DNA of 39,015 bases from an uncultured Collinsella sp. (GTDB taxonomy: Bacteria > Actinomycetota > Coriobacteriia > Coriobacteriales > Coriobacteriaceae): positions 1 to 39,015 of the forward strand of contig CABUQW010000021.1 in the NCBI GenBank assembly GCA_902493895.1, in the 5' to 3' direction. Position 1 is the stretch's first letter. Every line of letters starts with the position of its first letter. The notes beneath the pieces are model-generated. The model saw only the letters and a program-made list of their open reading frames with translations. It was not told where the DNA came from and did not search any database. Both the position numbers and the translations under genes were made by a program. This document shows positions 26,063 through 35,104 of this stretch, one piece after another.

Positions 26063-26986
26063 GTGGAAGCACAGGAAACCCCCCAGATTGAGCAGGAGAC
26101 CCGGGTGCCCAAAAAGCGTGAGTTGGCGTTGGTGTCGCGCAGCACCTACCTTAAGGAGAAGGCGCTGCAGTGGATCTTCTTTGCCTGCGCGTTCTTGGCG
26201 GTCGTCACCGTCATCCTGATTTTTGTCTTTACCACGTACTCGGCGCTGCCGGTCTTTACCGACATCGGCCTGGCGGACTTCTTTAGCTTTACATGGGCAC
26301 CCTCTGAGGGCCACTACGGCATTATGTCGCTGCTGGCGGGTTCTGGTCTGGTGACTGTCGGTGCGCTCGCCATGGGTGTGCCCCTGGGTGTGGGCACGGC
26401 TGTGTATCTGGTCGAGATCGCCAGCAAGCGCGTGCGCAGGCTCATCAGCCCCGCCGTCGACCTGCTGGCGGGCATCCCCTCCATCATCTACGGCTTCTTT
26501 GGCATGGTCATCATCCGTCCGTTTATCGCGCAGCTGACCGGCGGTCTTGGCTTTGGCGCGCTGACGGCGTGGTTCGTGCTCGCCATCATGATCGTTCCCA
26601 CCATCACCACGCTCACCATCGATGCCCTCAATTCCATTCCCATGGGCATTCGCGAGGCATCCTATGCCATGGGTGCCACCAAGTGGCAGACCATCTACAA
26701 AGTCGTGCTGCCGGCCGCCAAGCTGGGCATTGTGGACGCCATCGTTTTGGGTATGGGTCGCGCCATCGGTGAGACCATGGCCGTGCTGATGGTCGTGGGC
26801 AACGCCCCGGTCATTCCGGATAGCATCTCGAGCCCTATCTCAACGCTCACGAGTCAGATTGCGCTCGATATGAGTTATTCCTCGGGCCTGCACCGCTCGG
26901 CTCTGTTTGGCATGGGCGTTGTCCTGTTTATCATCTCCGCTGCACTGGTGGGTATCGTCCGCCTGATTTCCAAGAAGAGGGGGTAG
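26063..26986 (+). CDS. pstC: Phosphate ABC transporter permease PstC
   Basis: This 307-residue membrane protein has six predicted segments; the permease signature EASYAMGATKWQTIYKVVLPAA with GMGRAIGETMAVLMVVGN near the C-terminal third is the PstC type. It forms the channel with PstA. GTG 26063 is preferred because GGGGAG precedes it by about 9 bases; GTG 26054, overlapping pstS, is an alternative that adds three residues. pstA begins three bases after the stop. Confidence 0.94.
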   Translation: MEAQETPQIEQETRVPKKRELALVSRSTYLKEKALQWIFFACAFLAVVTVILIFVFTTYSALPVFTDIGLADFFSFTWAPSEGHYGIMSLLAGSGLVTVGALAMGVPLGVGTAVYLVEIASKRVRRLISPAVDLLAGIPSIIYGFFGMVIIRPFIAQLTGGLGFGALTAWFVLAIMIVPTITTLTIDALNSIPMGIREASYAMGATKWQTIYKVVLPAAKLGIVDAIVLGMGRAIGETMAVLMVVGNAPVIPDSISSPISTLTSQIALDMSYSSGLHRSALFGMGVVLFIISAALVGIVRLISKKRG

Positions 26987-26989
26987 GCT

Positions 26990-27895
26990 ATGTCCGATTC
27001 CGTTGACACGATGGTCGATACGACCTCGTCGCGCGAGCGCATCAAGCGTGCCCTTTCCCATGGCAAGAAGGGCCGCATCAACAAGGACCTCTCCAACAAG
27101 ATCATGCTCGGCGTGTTTCGCGCCGCGGCCTATATCACCACGCTGGTGCTGATCGCCATCATCGCCTACGTGGTCATCAACGGCCTGCCGCATATCTCGC
27201 TCGACTTTATCTTCGGCTGGCCGCAGGGCGTCAACGCCGAAGGCGGCATTTGGCCCACGATCGTCTCGACCGTCTACGTGACGGCGCTCGCCATGCTCAT
27301 CTGCACGCCGGTTGCCGTCCTGGCTGCGGTCTATCTGGCCGAATACGCCAAGCAGGGCAAGATTGTCGACATCATTCGCTATGCTGCCGATGCCCTGGCC
27401 TCGGTACCCTCCATCGTTATGGGCCTCTTTGGCTACGCCCTGTTTGTCGAGGCTATGGGTCTGGGCCTTTCGATGGTCTCGGCCGCCCTGGCGCTGGCAC
27501 TTCTGATGCTGCCCATCGTCATGCGCACCACCGAGGAGGCAATCCGCGCCGTTCCGCGCTATATCCGTTGGGGTGCATATGGCCTGGGCGCCACCAAGTG
27601 GCAGGTCGTCTCCAAGGTCGTGCTTCCTTCGGCTTTTGGTCGCATCGCCACCGGCATCGTCCTTGCCATCGGCCGCGCCATCGGCGAGACCGCCGTGGTG
27701 CTCTACACCATGGGTCAGGCCATTAACCTGCCTATTTCGCCGCTCGATTCCGGTCGTCCCATGACCGTTCACCTTTATCTGCTTGCCAACGACGGCATCA
27801 ACATGAACGCAGCCTACGGCACCGCGCTTTTGCTGATGGCGATTATTCTGGCCTTCAACCTGTTTGCGCGTTATCTGTCGCGCAAACGCCGCTAG
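26990..27895 (+). CDS. pstA: Phosphate ABC transporter permease PstA
   Basis: This 301-residue partner permease has a cytoplasmic basic N-terminus of about 45 residues, six membrane segments, and the signature AVPRYIRWGAYGLGATKWQVVSKVVLPSA plus GRAIGETAVVLYTMG. The start follows GAGGGGG. pstB follows by 12 bases with its own AAGGAG. Confidence 0.94.
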   Translation: MSDSVDTMVDTTSSRERIKRALSHGKKGRINKDLSNKIMLGVFRAAAYITTLVLIAIIAYVVINGLPHISLDFIFGWPQGVNAEGGIWPTIVSTVYVTALAMLICTPVAVLAAVYLAEYAKQGKIVDIIRYAADALASVPSIVMGLFGYALFVEAMGLGLSMVSAALALALLMLPIVMRTTEEAIRAVPRYIRWGAYGLGATKWQVVSKVVLPSAFGRIATGIVLAIGRAIGETAVVLYTMGQAINLPISPLDSGRPMTVHLYLLANDGINMNAAYGTALLLMAIILAFNLFARYLSRKRR

Positions 27896-27907
27896 TTAAG
27901 GAGTCCC

Positions 27908-28711
<804 letters not shown>

Positions 28712-28803
28712 TCGGTGCGACTAGTCCCAAACCGATCGGACCTGGTCCGGTGCGTATTCACTGTGCGGGCGGCATGACCGCACCCAACTGATTGGAGTGA
28801 ACC

Positions 28804-29661
28804 ATGCGCAAACTGTTTTCCCGTCAGCTCATCGAGGCCCGTCACGAGATGCTGAGCATCTACGAGGCTGTTGACCTGGCGCTTCACGACACCGTGAAGG
28901 CCTACGCGACCGACGATCGCAAACTCGCCACCAAGACCAAGAAGCGCACGCTTTCGATTGACGCCCGTTGCGCCAACTTGGAGGCCGTGTGCTACAACCT
29001 GATCGCTACGCAGTCGCCGGTCGCCTCCGACTTCCGCTTGCTGCAGACAATCATCTACGTCGACTTTAACCTGCAGCGCATGACCGATAAGGTTCGCCAG
29101 ATCTGCCGTGCCACGCGTCATATGATCAAGGCCGACATCTCGCTGCCCAAGGAGCTTGTCGGTACGGTCGAGGCCGAGGCTGAGGCCGTCTACCAGGTGC
29201 TGGGCTCTTCGCTTTCTGCGCTTGTCACCAATGACATGTCCATCATCTGCAACCTGGCCGTCGAGGACGAGCCGGTGCATGCGGCGTACGAGAAGTTCTT
29301 CCGCACCTTTAACCGCATGGACACGGGCGATTTTATGGACGACGACAGCAACTATGACGATCTGCGCCGCGCCATTATGGTTTCGCGCTACCTCGATCGT
29401 ATCGCCTCGATTTCCATCGATGCTGCCTGCCGTCTGACCTTCCTTTTGACCGGACAGCGCATGACTGCCGGCGATATCGCCCGCACGGACGAGGATGAGC
29501 TTGAGAGCATGCGCGTGCCTTCGGGCGAGGGTGTCATCATGAGGCCCGCCGTCGACGCGCGTTTTGTTGCCAAGGTGCCCGCTAACGAGGTGAGCGAGGG
29601 TCTTCGCTATCTGCTTGAGCACCTTGAGGACGAGGACGACGCCGAGGACGACGAGGAGTAG
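28804..29661 (+). CDS. phoU: Phosphate signalling protein PhoU
   Basis: This 285-residue cytoplasmic protein is longer than the usual 215-240 residues. The first 210 residues form two PhoU helical repeats: FNLQRMTDKVRQICRAT-like and RYLDRIASISIDAA-like segments are the metal-binding E/D-x-x-x-D type helices, though not every consensus acid is present. The extra C-terminus carries a short structured stretch (SGEGVIMRPAVDARFVAK) and ends in an acidic run (EDEDDAEDDEE). PhoU links Pst activity to a PhoR-like sensor. The 92-base gap from pstB contains GTGCGG/CCGCAC pairing. Confidence 0.88.
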   Translation: MRKLFSRQLIEARHEMLSIYEAVDLALHDTVKAYATDDRKLATKTKKRTLSIDARCANLEAVCYNLIATQSPVASDFRLLQTIIYVDFNLQRMTDKVRQICRATRHMIKADISLPKELVGTVEAEAEAVYQVLGSSLSALVTNDMSIICNLAVEDEPVHAAYEKFFRTFNRMDTGDFMDDDSNYDDLRRAIMVSRYLDRIASISIDAACRLTFLLTGQRMTAGDIARTDEDELESMRVPSGEGVIMRPAVDARFVAKVPANEVSEGLRYLLEHLEDEDDAEDDEE

Positions 29662-29699
29662 GGTGGCCTCGTTCGTCGAAAGATTGTAAATACCTAAGT

Positions 29700-29736
29700 G
29701 AGCGCGGCCTTGCACATGCGAGGCCGCGCTCTTGCG
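29700..29736 (+). terminator. Hairpin between phoU and yggS, partial terminator
   Basis: A perfect 11-bp stem (29700-29710 with 29721-29731) and a 10-base loop, followed by only TTGCG. It may reduce but not stop transcription from the pst genes into yggS. Confidence 0.55.
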
Positions 29737-29781
29737 TTAGCATGGGACTACTTGTTTGGCTGTCAGCGGAGGCGATTGGCA

Positions 29782-30519
29782 ATGGATAACTATTTGGACT
29801 TGATGCGCGCTCGCCGCGAGCAGATTCTGGAGCGTTTTTATGCGGCACTCGATCGCGCGGGCCGTCCCCACGATGCCGCGCGCCTGATTGCCGTCTCCAA
29901 GACTGTTGGCGTCGATGAGACCGTTGCCGCTATTCAGGCAGGGTATCGCCATTTTGCCGAGAACCGCCCGCAGGAGCTCGTTCGCAAGCTTGCGGGCCTC
30001 GCAGAGCATCCGGAACTACCCGAGGTGTGCTTCGATATGATCGGCAACCTGCAGACCAACAAGATCAATGCGGTTCTGGGCTCGGCCGAGCTGATTCATT
30101 CGGTGGGATCGCTGCATTTGGCTCAGGCTATCTCGAGCCGTGCGGTCCGCAAGATTGAGGCGGGCGAGCTCTCCGGCCCCCAGCGCGTGCTGATCGAGGT
30201 CAATGTGAGCGGCGAGGAGTCCAAGGGCGGCTTTTCGCCCGACGAGGTCCGAGACGCCGCAGGTGAGCTTGCGGAGCTTGAGGGAATTTGTGTGCAGGGC
30301 CTTATGACTATGGCACCACGGGGTAATAAAGATGTGGCGCGCCGCACCTTTGCCGGACTTCGCGAGCTAAGGGATGAGCTTGAGGCGACGCACTCCGACC
30401 TGAGCCTGCCCGAACTTTCCTGTGGCATGAGCGAGGACTTTGAGCCTGCCCTTGAGGAAGGCTCTACGCTCGTTCGCCTGGGCAGGGTAGTATTTAGCCC
30501 GGAGTTTGCAGTAAAATAA
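29782..30519 (+). CDS. yggS: Pyridoxal phosphate homeostasis protein YggS/YlmE
   Basis: This 245-residue PLP-binding protein (YggS/PROSC family) manages free pyridoxal phosphate. The cofactor lysine is Lys40 in AVSKTVGVDE; FAENRPQEL, HMIGNLQTNK-like FDMIGNLQTNK and LPELSCGMSEDFEPALEEGST are family motifs. The start at 29782 follows GGAGG by 9 bases; the upstream in-frame start at 29698 would put the phoU-yggS hairpin in the gene and is rejected. Its usual neighbour sepF follows. Confidence 0.93.
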   Translation: MDNYLDLMRARREQILERFYAALDRAGRPHDAARLIAVSKTVGVDETVAAIQAGYRHFAENRPQELVRKLAGLAEHPELPEVCFDMIGNLQTNKINAVLGSAELIHSVGSLHLAQAISSRAVRKIEAGELSGPQRVLIEVNVSGEESKGGFSPDEVRDAAGELAELEGICVQGLMTMAPRGNKDVARRTFAGLRELRDELEATHSDLSLPELSCGMSEDFEPALEEGSTLVRLGRVVFSPEFAVK

Positions 30520-30579
30520 GGCTCTGAAGTGCGCACTGATTATCAGAGCGCCTGCACTAAACCGCGAGAGGACACAACC

Positions 30580-31305
30580 ATGGGCTTCCTTGACGAGATT
30601 AAAAATAAAATGCACCTGGGCGGCCAGCAGGGTTACGACCAGGGTTATGGTCAGGACGACGACTACGGCTACGATGATGGCTATGACGACGGCTACCAGA
30701 ACAACGGTTACAGCGGTGCCTCGGGCGAGGGCTTCTACACCCAGGATGAGCCGAGCAACGGCCTGTTGGGTCAGACGCGCCGCGGCGAGGCCGAGTCGGT
30801 GGCCGTATACACGCGCTCCGGCCAGCTGGTCGGTGACGATTCTCGCCACGCTACGACCTACAACCCGCCATCGCGCTCGCAGGAGACGGTTGCGGGCGGT
30901 TATCGTCCCGGTGCCTACGACACGCCGTCGAGCTACGCCGAGAGTACACGTGCCCGCGCTGCTGCCCCCGCACCTGCTCCCTCACCGAGCGATGCCTCGG
31001 CGTATGCGAGCAACATCATCAACGCTACGCCGCAGCTGCCGGCCTATGTCCTGCGCCCCGAGAGCTATGACGACGTGGAGACCGTGGTGCGCCGCGTGCG
31101 CACCAAGCAGCCTGTCGCGCTGATTTTTGTGGGCGTTCGTACCGAGGTCGCCAAGCGCGTCCTGGACTTCTCTTACGGCTTTGCCTGCGGTCTGGGTGCC
31201 ACCGTCAAAGAGGTGGGCGATCGCGTGTTTATGGTGCTGCCCGCCGGTTGCGAGGTCAAGGATTCGGACCTCAAGAAGCTCCGTGCCGACGGCTACCTTA
31301 AGTAA
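30580..31305 (+). CDS. sepF: Cell division protein SepF
   Basis: This 241-residue protein has an N-terminal amphipathic membrane-anchoring helix (MGFLDEIKNKMHLG), a low-complexity linker, and the C-terminal SepF domain (about residues 150-241: YVLRPESYDDVETVVRRVR onward, with DFSYGFACGLGATVKEVGDRVFMVLP). SepF tethers FtsZ to the membrane and can replace FtsA, which is absent here. The linker contains a Tyr/Asp/Gly-rich run with repeated GYDxGY-type units near residues 18-45. The start at 30580 follows GAGAGG by about 8 bases. Confidence 0.93.
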   Translation: MGFLDEIKNKMHLGGQQGYDQGYGQDDDYGYDDGYDDGYQNNGYSGASGEGFYTQDEPSNGLLGQTRRGEAESVAVYTRSGQLVGDDSRHATTYNPPSRSQETVAGGYRPGAYDTPSSYAESTRARAAAPAPAPSPSDASAYASNIINATPQLPAYVLRPESYDDVETVVRRVRTKQPVALIFVGVRTEVAKRVLDFSYGFACGLGATVKEVGDRVFMVLPAGCEVKDSDLKKLRADGYLK

Positions 31306-31326
31306 AGACAAGACGAGGAGATTCTC

Positions 31327-31608
31327 ATCAACATCTACACCATTGTCCAGCTGGTCAATACGCTGTTCAACTTTTACTCCACGCTCATCGTGGTCTACTG
31401 TCTTATGACGTGGATCCCTATGAAGCAGGGTGGATTGCTGCAGGATATCGCCGCTGTTCTCGATAGCGTGTGCGGCCCGTGGCTCAATTTGTTCCGCCGG
31501 TTTATCCCGCCCATGGGCGGCGTCGATTTTTCACCGGTCGTTGCGATTATTGCGTTGCAGTTGGTGCAGAAGCTGGTTCTGCAACTTCTTATAGGTATAC
31601 TCATATAA
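31327..31608 (+). CDS. yggT: YggT family membrane protein, apparently with a non-standard start codon
   Basis: The encoded protein has about 93 residues with two membrane segments: TIVQLVNTLFNFYSTLIVVYCLMTWIP and PVVAIIALQLVQKLVLQLLIGILI, separated by DSVCGPWLNLFRRFIPPMGGVDFSP, a typical YggT arrangement. An in-frame stop at 31303-31305 limits the start. Between it and codon GTG 31390 there is no ATG, GTG or TTG, yet the first membrane segment lies there. The best ribosome site, GAGGAG (31315-31320), is 6 bases before ATC at 31327; ATT 31321 is the alternative. Starting at GTG 31390 would delete half of the first membrane helix. The gene sits between sepF and divIVA, its usual place. Confidence 0.75.
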   Translation: MNIYTIVQLVNTLFNFYSTLIVVYCLMTWIPMKQGGLLQDIAAVLDSVCGPWLNLFRRFIPPMGGVDFSPVVAIIALQLVQKLVLQLLIGILI

Positions 31609-31670
31609 AACTGGCTTAGTAACTCACGTCGGGCGCAAGGCGCCAAGGCGAAGATAAAGGAGAACTTGTT

Positions 31671-32348
31671 ATGGCTATTACCCCTGCTGACATTCAGGCT
31701 CAGACCTTCTCTGAGGCCAAGCGCGGCTACGATCCCGCCGAGGTCGACGTCTTCCTGGAGACCCTGTCCTCTGAGGTCGATGCCATGCTCGCCAAGATCG
31801 TCGATCTTAAGGGTCGTCTGACCGCCACCGAGCAGCAGCTCGCCGATACGCAGGCCCAGCTTGCTCAGGCTCAGGACGCTGCCGCACAGGCCGTTCCCGC
31901 CGCCCCTGTGGCCGCTCCTGCACCCGACTTCTCCGCTCAGGAGCGCCAGATTTCCGCTGCCCTGATTGCTGCCCAGCAGACCGCCGAGGGCATCGTCAAC
32001 GATGCCAACGAGAACGCCGACCGCATCCGCAACGAGGCCGACGCCAAGGCCCGCGAGGTCATCCGCCAGGCCCTGACCGAGAAGCAGGCCGAGCTTGAGG
32101 AGATCGACCGTCTTAAGGCTTCCCGTGAGGAGTTCAAGGCCGAGTACCTCAAGCTCATCCAGCACTTCATGGACGATGCTCAGAACTCCTTCCCGTCCGA
32201 TCTCATGGCTTCCACGCCGGTTGGTTCCGCCGCTTCTCCGGCTGTGACCGTTCCTGCTGCCGAGCCGCTGCCCGTCGCCGAGCCGGTTATCCCCGTTGCC
32301 GATCCCTTCGCACCGATCGACAACTTCGCCGCCGACGACCTGGACTAG
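31671..32348 (+). CDS. divIVA: DivIVA-like pole/septum organiser
   Basis: This 225-residue protein has the DivIVA N-terminal membrane-curvature domain (ITPADIQAQTFSEAKRGYDPAEVDVFLETL, residues 3-32), a coiled coil (about 33-65), an Ala/Pro-rich break, a second long coiled coil (about 84-170) and a Pro/Ala-rich tail. It binds the inner membrane at poles or septa and recruits partners. The start follows AAAGGAG by about 8 bases. A terminator closes the run. Confidence 0.93.
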   Translation: MAITPADIQAQTFSEAKRGYDPAEVDVFLETLSSEVDAMLAKIVDLKGRLTATEQQLADTQAQLAQAQDAAAQAVPAAPVAAPAPDFSAQERQISAALIAAQQTAEGIVNDANENADRIRNEADAKAREVIRQALTEKQAELEEIDRLKASREEFKAEYLKLIQHFMDDAQNSFPSDLMASTPVGSAASPAVTVPAAEPLPVAEPVIPVADPFAPIDNFAADDLD

Positions 32349-32375
32349 CGCCAAAACTACAATCTAGTGTCCTTA

Positions 32376-32406
32376 AGAGGAGCTCGCACTTGCGGGCTCC
32401 TTTTTG
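32376..32406 (+). terminator. Terminator after divIVA
   Basis: A stem 32378-32387 with 32392-32401 (one G-T pair), ACTT loop, TTTTT tail at 32401-32405. Confidence 0.85.
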
Positions 32407-32427
32407 TGGCTGTAAACGGGCTGGAAA

Positions 32428-32469
32428 ACAAAACGCCGAGCCTTGCGCGCGATGGCGCAGAGCTCGGCG
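32428..32469 (-). terminator. Terminator of the nitroreductase gene
   Basis: Read on the minus strand, CGCCGAGC (32469-32462) pairs with GCTCGGCG (32441-32434), with an inner 5-bp TGCGC/GCGCA stem, then TTTTGTTTT. It faces the divIVA terminator. Confidence 0.8.
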
Positions 32470-32515
32470 GACGGGCTGGAGGTCAAAGGTAGATGTTAAG
32501 GCAGGTCCCAATAAT

Positions 32516-33046
32516 CTACTTAAGGATGAAGTCAGAGAGGGGAATGGTGCGGGCCTCGCGATGCTCGGGGTCGGCGATATGGTCGGCGGGATAGCCGCAG
32601 ACGAGCATGTGATAGGGATAGACGCCCTCGGGCAGGTTGAACTGCTCCTGTGCCACCTCGGGCTTAAAATGGCATACCCAGCACGTTCCCAGGCCCTGCT
32701 CGGTGGCCTCCATCATCATATGATCACACACGATGGACGTATCGATTTCACTGGAATTCATCTTGTCATACGGGCGCACCCAAGCATCATCGGTAACGCT
32801 GCAAATAAGGAAGACAAGCGGAGCCCCAAAGATAGATCCATCACGAGCAAACCGAGGCTGACAAGCAGCAGCCTTCTCCAGAAGCTCAGGCGTATCCAAC
32901 ACCATCACACGGGTTGGATGATTATTACAAGCAGAAGGAGCAATACGCCCAGCCTCAACAATGGCATCCACTACAGCCTGCTCCACAGCCCGATCTTCAA
33001 ACTCACGACAAGAATACCGACCCCGAGCCAGATCCAAATAAGACAT
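32516..33046 (-). CDS. Nitroreductase family protein
   Basis: This 176-residue protein opens with SYLDLARGRYSCREFEDRAVE, the FMN-phosphate binding RxSxRxF pattern of the nitroreductase superfamily. It continues with IAPSACNNHPTRVMVLD and DTSIVCDHMMMEATEQGLGTCWVCHF, both standard FMN-site regions, and ends with a VCGYPAD segment. It is a shortened, single-domain member that probably dimerises and reduces a flavin-accepted substrate with NAD(P)H; the substrate is unknown. The start at 33046 follows GGAGG by 6 bases; the longer frame to 33112 adds a hydrophobic stretch with no ribosome site. Confidence 0.9.
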   Translation of the reverse strand: MSYLDLARGRYSCREFEDRAVEQAVVDAIVEAGRIAPSACNNHPTRVMVLDTPELLEKAAACQPRFARDGSIFGAPLVFLICSVTDDAWVRPYDKMNSSEIDTSIVCDHMMMEATEQGLGTCWVCHFKPEVAQEQFNLPEGVYPYHMLVCGYPADHIADPEHREARTIPLSDFILK

Positions 33047-33067
33047 ACAAGCCCTCCAACAATTAAA

Positions 33068-33105
33068 AATCAAACAAACCCAAAGTAACCCAAACAGTAC
33101 CCAAA
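33068..33105 (-). promoter_or_regulatory. Helically phased direct repeats before the nitroreductase gene
   Basis: On the plus strand ACCCAAA begins at 33078, 33088 and 33099, and a degenerate copy AATCAAA at 33068; on the gene's strand these read TTTGGGT. Spacing of 10-11 bases places them on one face of the helix, as in sites of OmpR/PhoB-type regulators. They lie 22-59 bases upstream of the start codon. Confidence 0.4.
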
Positions 33106-33217
33106 GCAGCAATCAGCCAATCGCTCATCGAATACCAAAGTAAAACCCCGAGCAATCAAGGGCCATCACAGCAAAGGCCCCACCACGCTCAACCCCTCAG
33201 CCAAAGTTCCCAATGGT

Positions 33218-33328
33218 GGTACATAAGGGAGCGGGCCCGACCACTAATAACCTTTTGAACGACTCTGCTTGCAGCCGGAGTGAAAAAGGTTATTAGTGGC
33301 CGGGCCCGCGACCGGTGGGACATGTACC
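33218..33328. repeat. Large palindromic element between the nitroreductase and DUF47 genes
   Basis: Nested arms: GGTACAT/ATGTACC outermost (33218-33224 with 33322-33328), GCGGGCCCG/CGGGCCCGC (33231-33239 with 33301-33309), one mismatch, then a perfect 16-bp arm (33241-33256 with 33284-33299). The 27-base centre contains ACTC/GAGT pairing. It is far larger than a terminator and overlaps the 3' flank of the DUF47 gene. Other bases in 33047-33333 hold no gene. Confidence 0.7.
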
Positions 33329-33333
33329 CCCAA

Positions 33334-33957
33334 TTAACTGTTCTTCATGACAATCGAATCCACAACATCGGCCACATTCTCACAGCAGTCAGCGCAGTAC
33401 TCCAGGAAGGCGTACACGTCACGCCAAGCGATGACCTCGAGCGGATCCTTGCCGTTGACATGCAGGTTGCGCATAGCGTTGATGTAGAGCTCGTCGGCCT
33501 CGGACTCGATCGTGTTGATCTGGATGACGAGCTCGCGCAGGGTCTTGGACTTGCGGTAGTTGGGCAGCTCGACCATCAGGTCCTTCATGGCGCGACAGGC
33601 GTCGGTCACCTTGTGGGCGATCACGATGGCATCGGGATGGATGCTCTGGATGTTGGTGAAGTAGACGCGCTGCACGACGCCCTCGATACGGTCGAGCACG
33701 GTGTCGAGCGAGCAGCTCATCAGGTCCAGGTCCTCGCGCTCAAGCGGGGTGATAAAGGCCGTGAGCAGGGCGTCTTCAAGCTCATGGTGCTTCTTGTCGG
33801 CCGCGTGCTCAATCGCGTGCATCTTGTCGAGCATATCGTGAATCTTCGCGGGATCGAAGTTCTCAAAAATCTTGGTGAGCAGCTCGGCAGCCTGTACGGC
33901 AAGATCGGCGCAAGCGACGTAGTTGTCAAAGTAGAACGAATCGGGTTTCTTTGCCAT
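33334..33957 (-). CDS. DUF47 (PhoU-like) partner of a Pit phosphate transporter
   Basis: This 207-residue all-helical cytoplasmic protein matches the DUF47/PhoU-like family: FYFDNYVACADLAVQAAELL, a MHAIEHAADKKHHEL metal-binding helix and INTIESEADELYINAM, a second E-x-x-x-D helix. Members are usually encoded beside PiT transporters and are thought to modulate them. It follows the transporter gene by 67 bases on the same strand. The start at 33957 is preceded by AAAGGA on its strand. Confidence 0.92.
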   Translation of the reverse strand: MAKKPDSFYFDNYVACADLAVQAAELLTKIFENFDPAKIHDMLDKMHAIEHAADKKHHELEDALLTAFITPLEREDLDLMSCSLDTVLDRIEGVVQRVYFTNIQSIHPDAIVIAHKVTDACRAMKDLMVELPNYRKSKTLRELVIQINTIESEADELYINAMRNLHVNGKDPLEVIAWRDVYAFLEYCADCCENVADVVDSIVMKNS

Positions 33958-34024
33958 GGGTGGGTCCTTTCGAGGCGAAGACGGGTGGGCGAAGTATTGC
34001 GGTCCAGATGGACGCTCGGTTTGA

Positions 34025-35074
34025 CTAGATGAACATCATGAACAGCTTGGCCATGACAAAGCTGATGAGTCCGCAGGCGGGGAAGGTGAAGAACCAGGTG
34101 AACATCATGTCCTTGACCACGCCGAAGTTGATGGCCGAAAGGCGCTTGACGGCGCCGACGCCCATGATGGCGCAGGTCTTGATGTGGGTGGAGGACACAG
34201 GGATACCGGTAAGGGTGGCAAGCAGCAGATTCGCGGCGCCTGCGAGGTCGGCGGAGAAGCCCTGATACTTCTCCAGCTTGACCATGCTCTGGCCGACGGA
34301 CTTGATGATGCGCTCGCCGCCCACGCTGGTGCCGACACCCATGGTGGCCGAGCACAGCAGCATAATCCAGATGGGGATGCCGGCATCGCCGACGCTCGTC
34401 TGGCCGTTGGCGAAGGCAACACCTAAAAAGAGCACGCCGATGAACTTCTGTCCATCCTGCGCGCCGTGCATAAAGCTCATGGCCGCGGCACTCGCGATCT
34501 GAGCGTATTTAAAGAAGACGTTGGCACGTCGCCTGTTGGCGGCGGCAAACAGAATCGAGACGAGTTTGCACAGAATCCAGCCCATGACAAAGCCCAGACC
34601 GATGGAGAGCGCCAGGCCGTAGATGACCTTCATCCACTCGTGGACGTTGACGCTGCTCGCGCCGCCGAGGGCGATAGCGGCACCGGTCAGGCCGGCGATA
34701 AGGCTGTGACTTTGCGAGGTGGGGATGCCAAAACGCGACGCCGTGGCACCGTAGACGACGATGGAGAACAGCGCCGCGCACAGACAGGCAAGCGCCATGG
34801 TGCTGTTTCCGCCAAAGTCGACGATATGTGAAATGGTGTTGGCGACGCTCGCGTTAAAGTGCGTCATGATGAGCACGCCGAGGAAGTTGAATGCGGCGCT
34901 CATGAGAATGGCGGCGCGGGCGGGCATGCAACGCGTAGTGACGCAGGTCGCGATGGCGTTGGGCGCGTCGGTCCATCCGTTGACGAAGATGGCGCCGAGC
35001 GCGAGAATCACGGTGACGGCAAGGACTGGGTTCGACACAATTTGGCCGAGGAAGGTTGAGAACGTTACGTCCAT
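34025..35074 (-). CDS. pit: Inorganic phosphate transporter, PiT family
   Basis: This 349-residue membrane protein is a low-affinity, ion-driven phosphate carrier. GWTDAPNAIATCVTTR near the N-terminus and GGGERIIKSVG-like VGGERIIKSVG near residue 265 correspond to the paired PiT signatures; MHGAQDGQKFIGV is the second conserved block. About ten membrane segments are visible. It is first in a two-gene set with the DUF47 partner. Its ribosome site (GAGAAAG) is modest. Together with the Pst set it gives the cell two phosphate import routes within this window. Confidence 0.93.
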   Translation of the reverse strand: MDVTFSTFLGQIVSNPVLAVTVILALGAIFVNGWTDAPNAIATCVTTRCMPARAAILMSAAFNFLGVLIMTHFNASVANTISHIVDFGGNSTMALACLCAALFSIVVYGATASRFGIPTSQSHSLIAGLTGAAIALGGASSVNVHEWMKVIYGLALSIGLGFVMGWILCKLVSILFAAANRRRANVFFKYAQIASAAAMSFMHGAQDGQKFIGVLFLGVAFANGQTSVGDAGIPIWIMLLCSATMGVGTSVGGERIIKSVGQSMVKLEKYQGFSADLAGAANLLLATLTGIPVSSTHIKTCAIMGVGAVKRLSAINFGVVKDMMFTWFFTFPACGLISFVMAKLFMMFI

Positions 35075-35104
35075 ATATGGGCTTTCTCGAAGTTTGCAGA
35101 CACG

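Noticed and set aside
32390..33088. Plus-strand frame of 232 codons
   Set aside because: Antisense to the nitroreductase gene; its translation has no family features.
33280..34032. Plus-strand frame of 250 codons
   Set aside because: Antisense shadow of the DUF47 gene, which has a clear family sequence and ribosome site on the minus strand.
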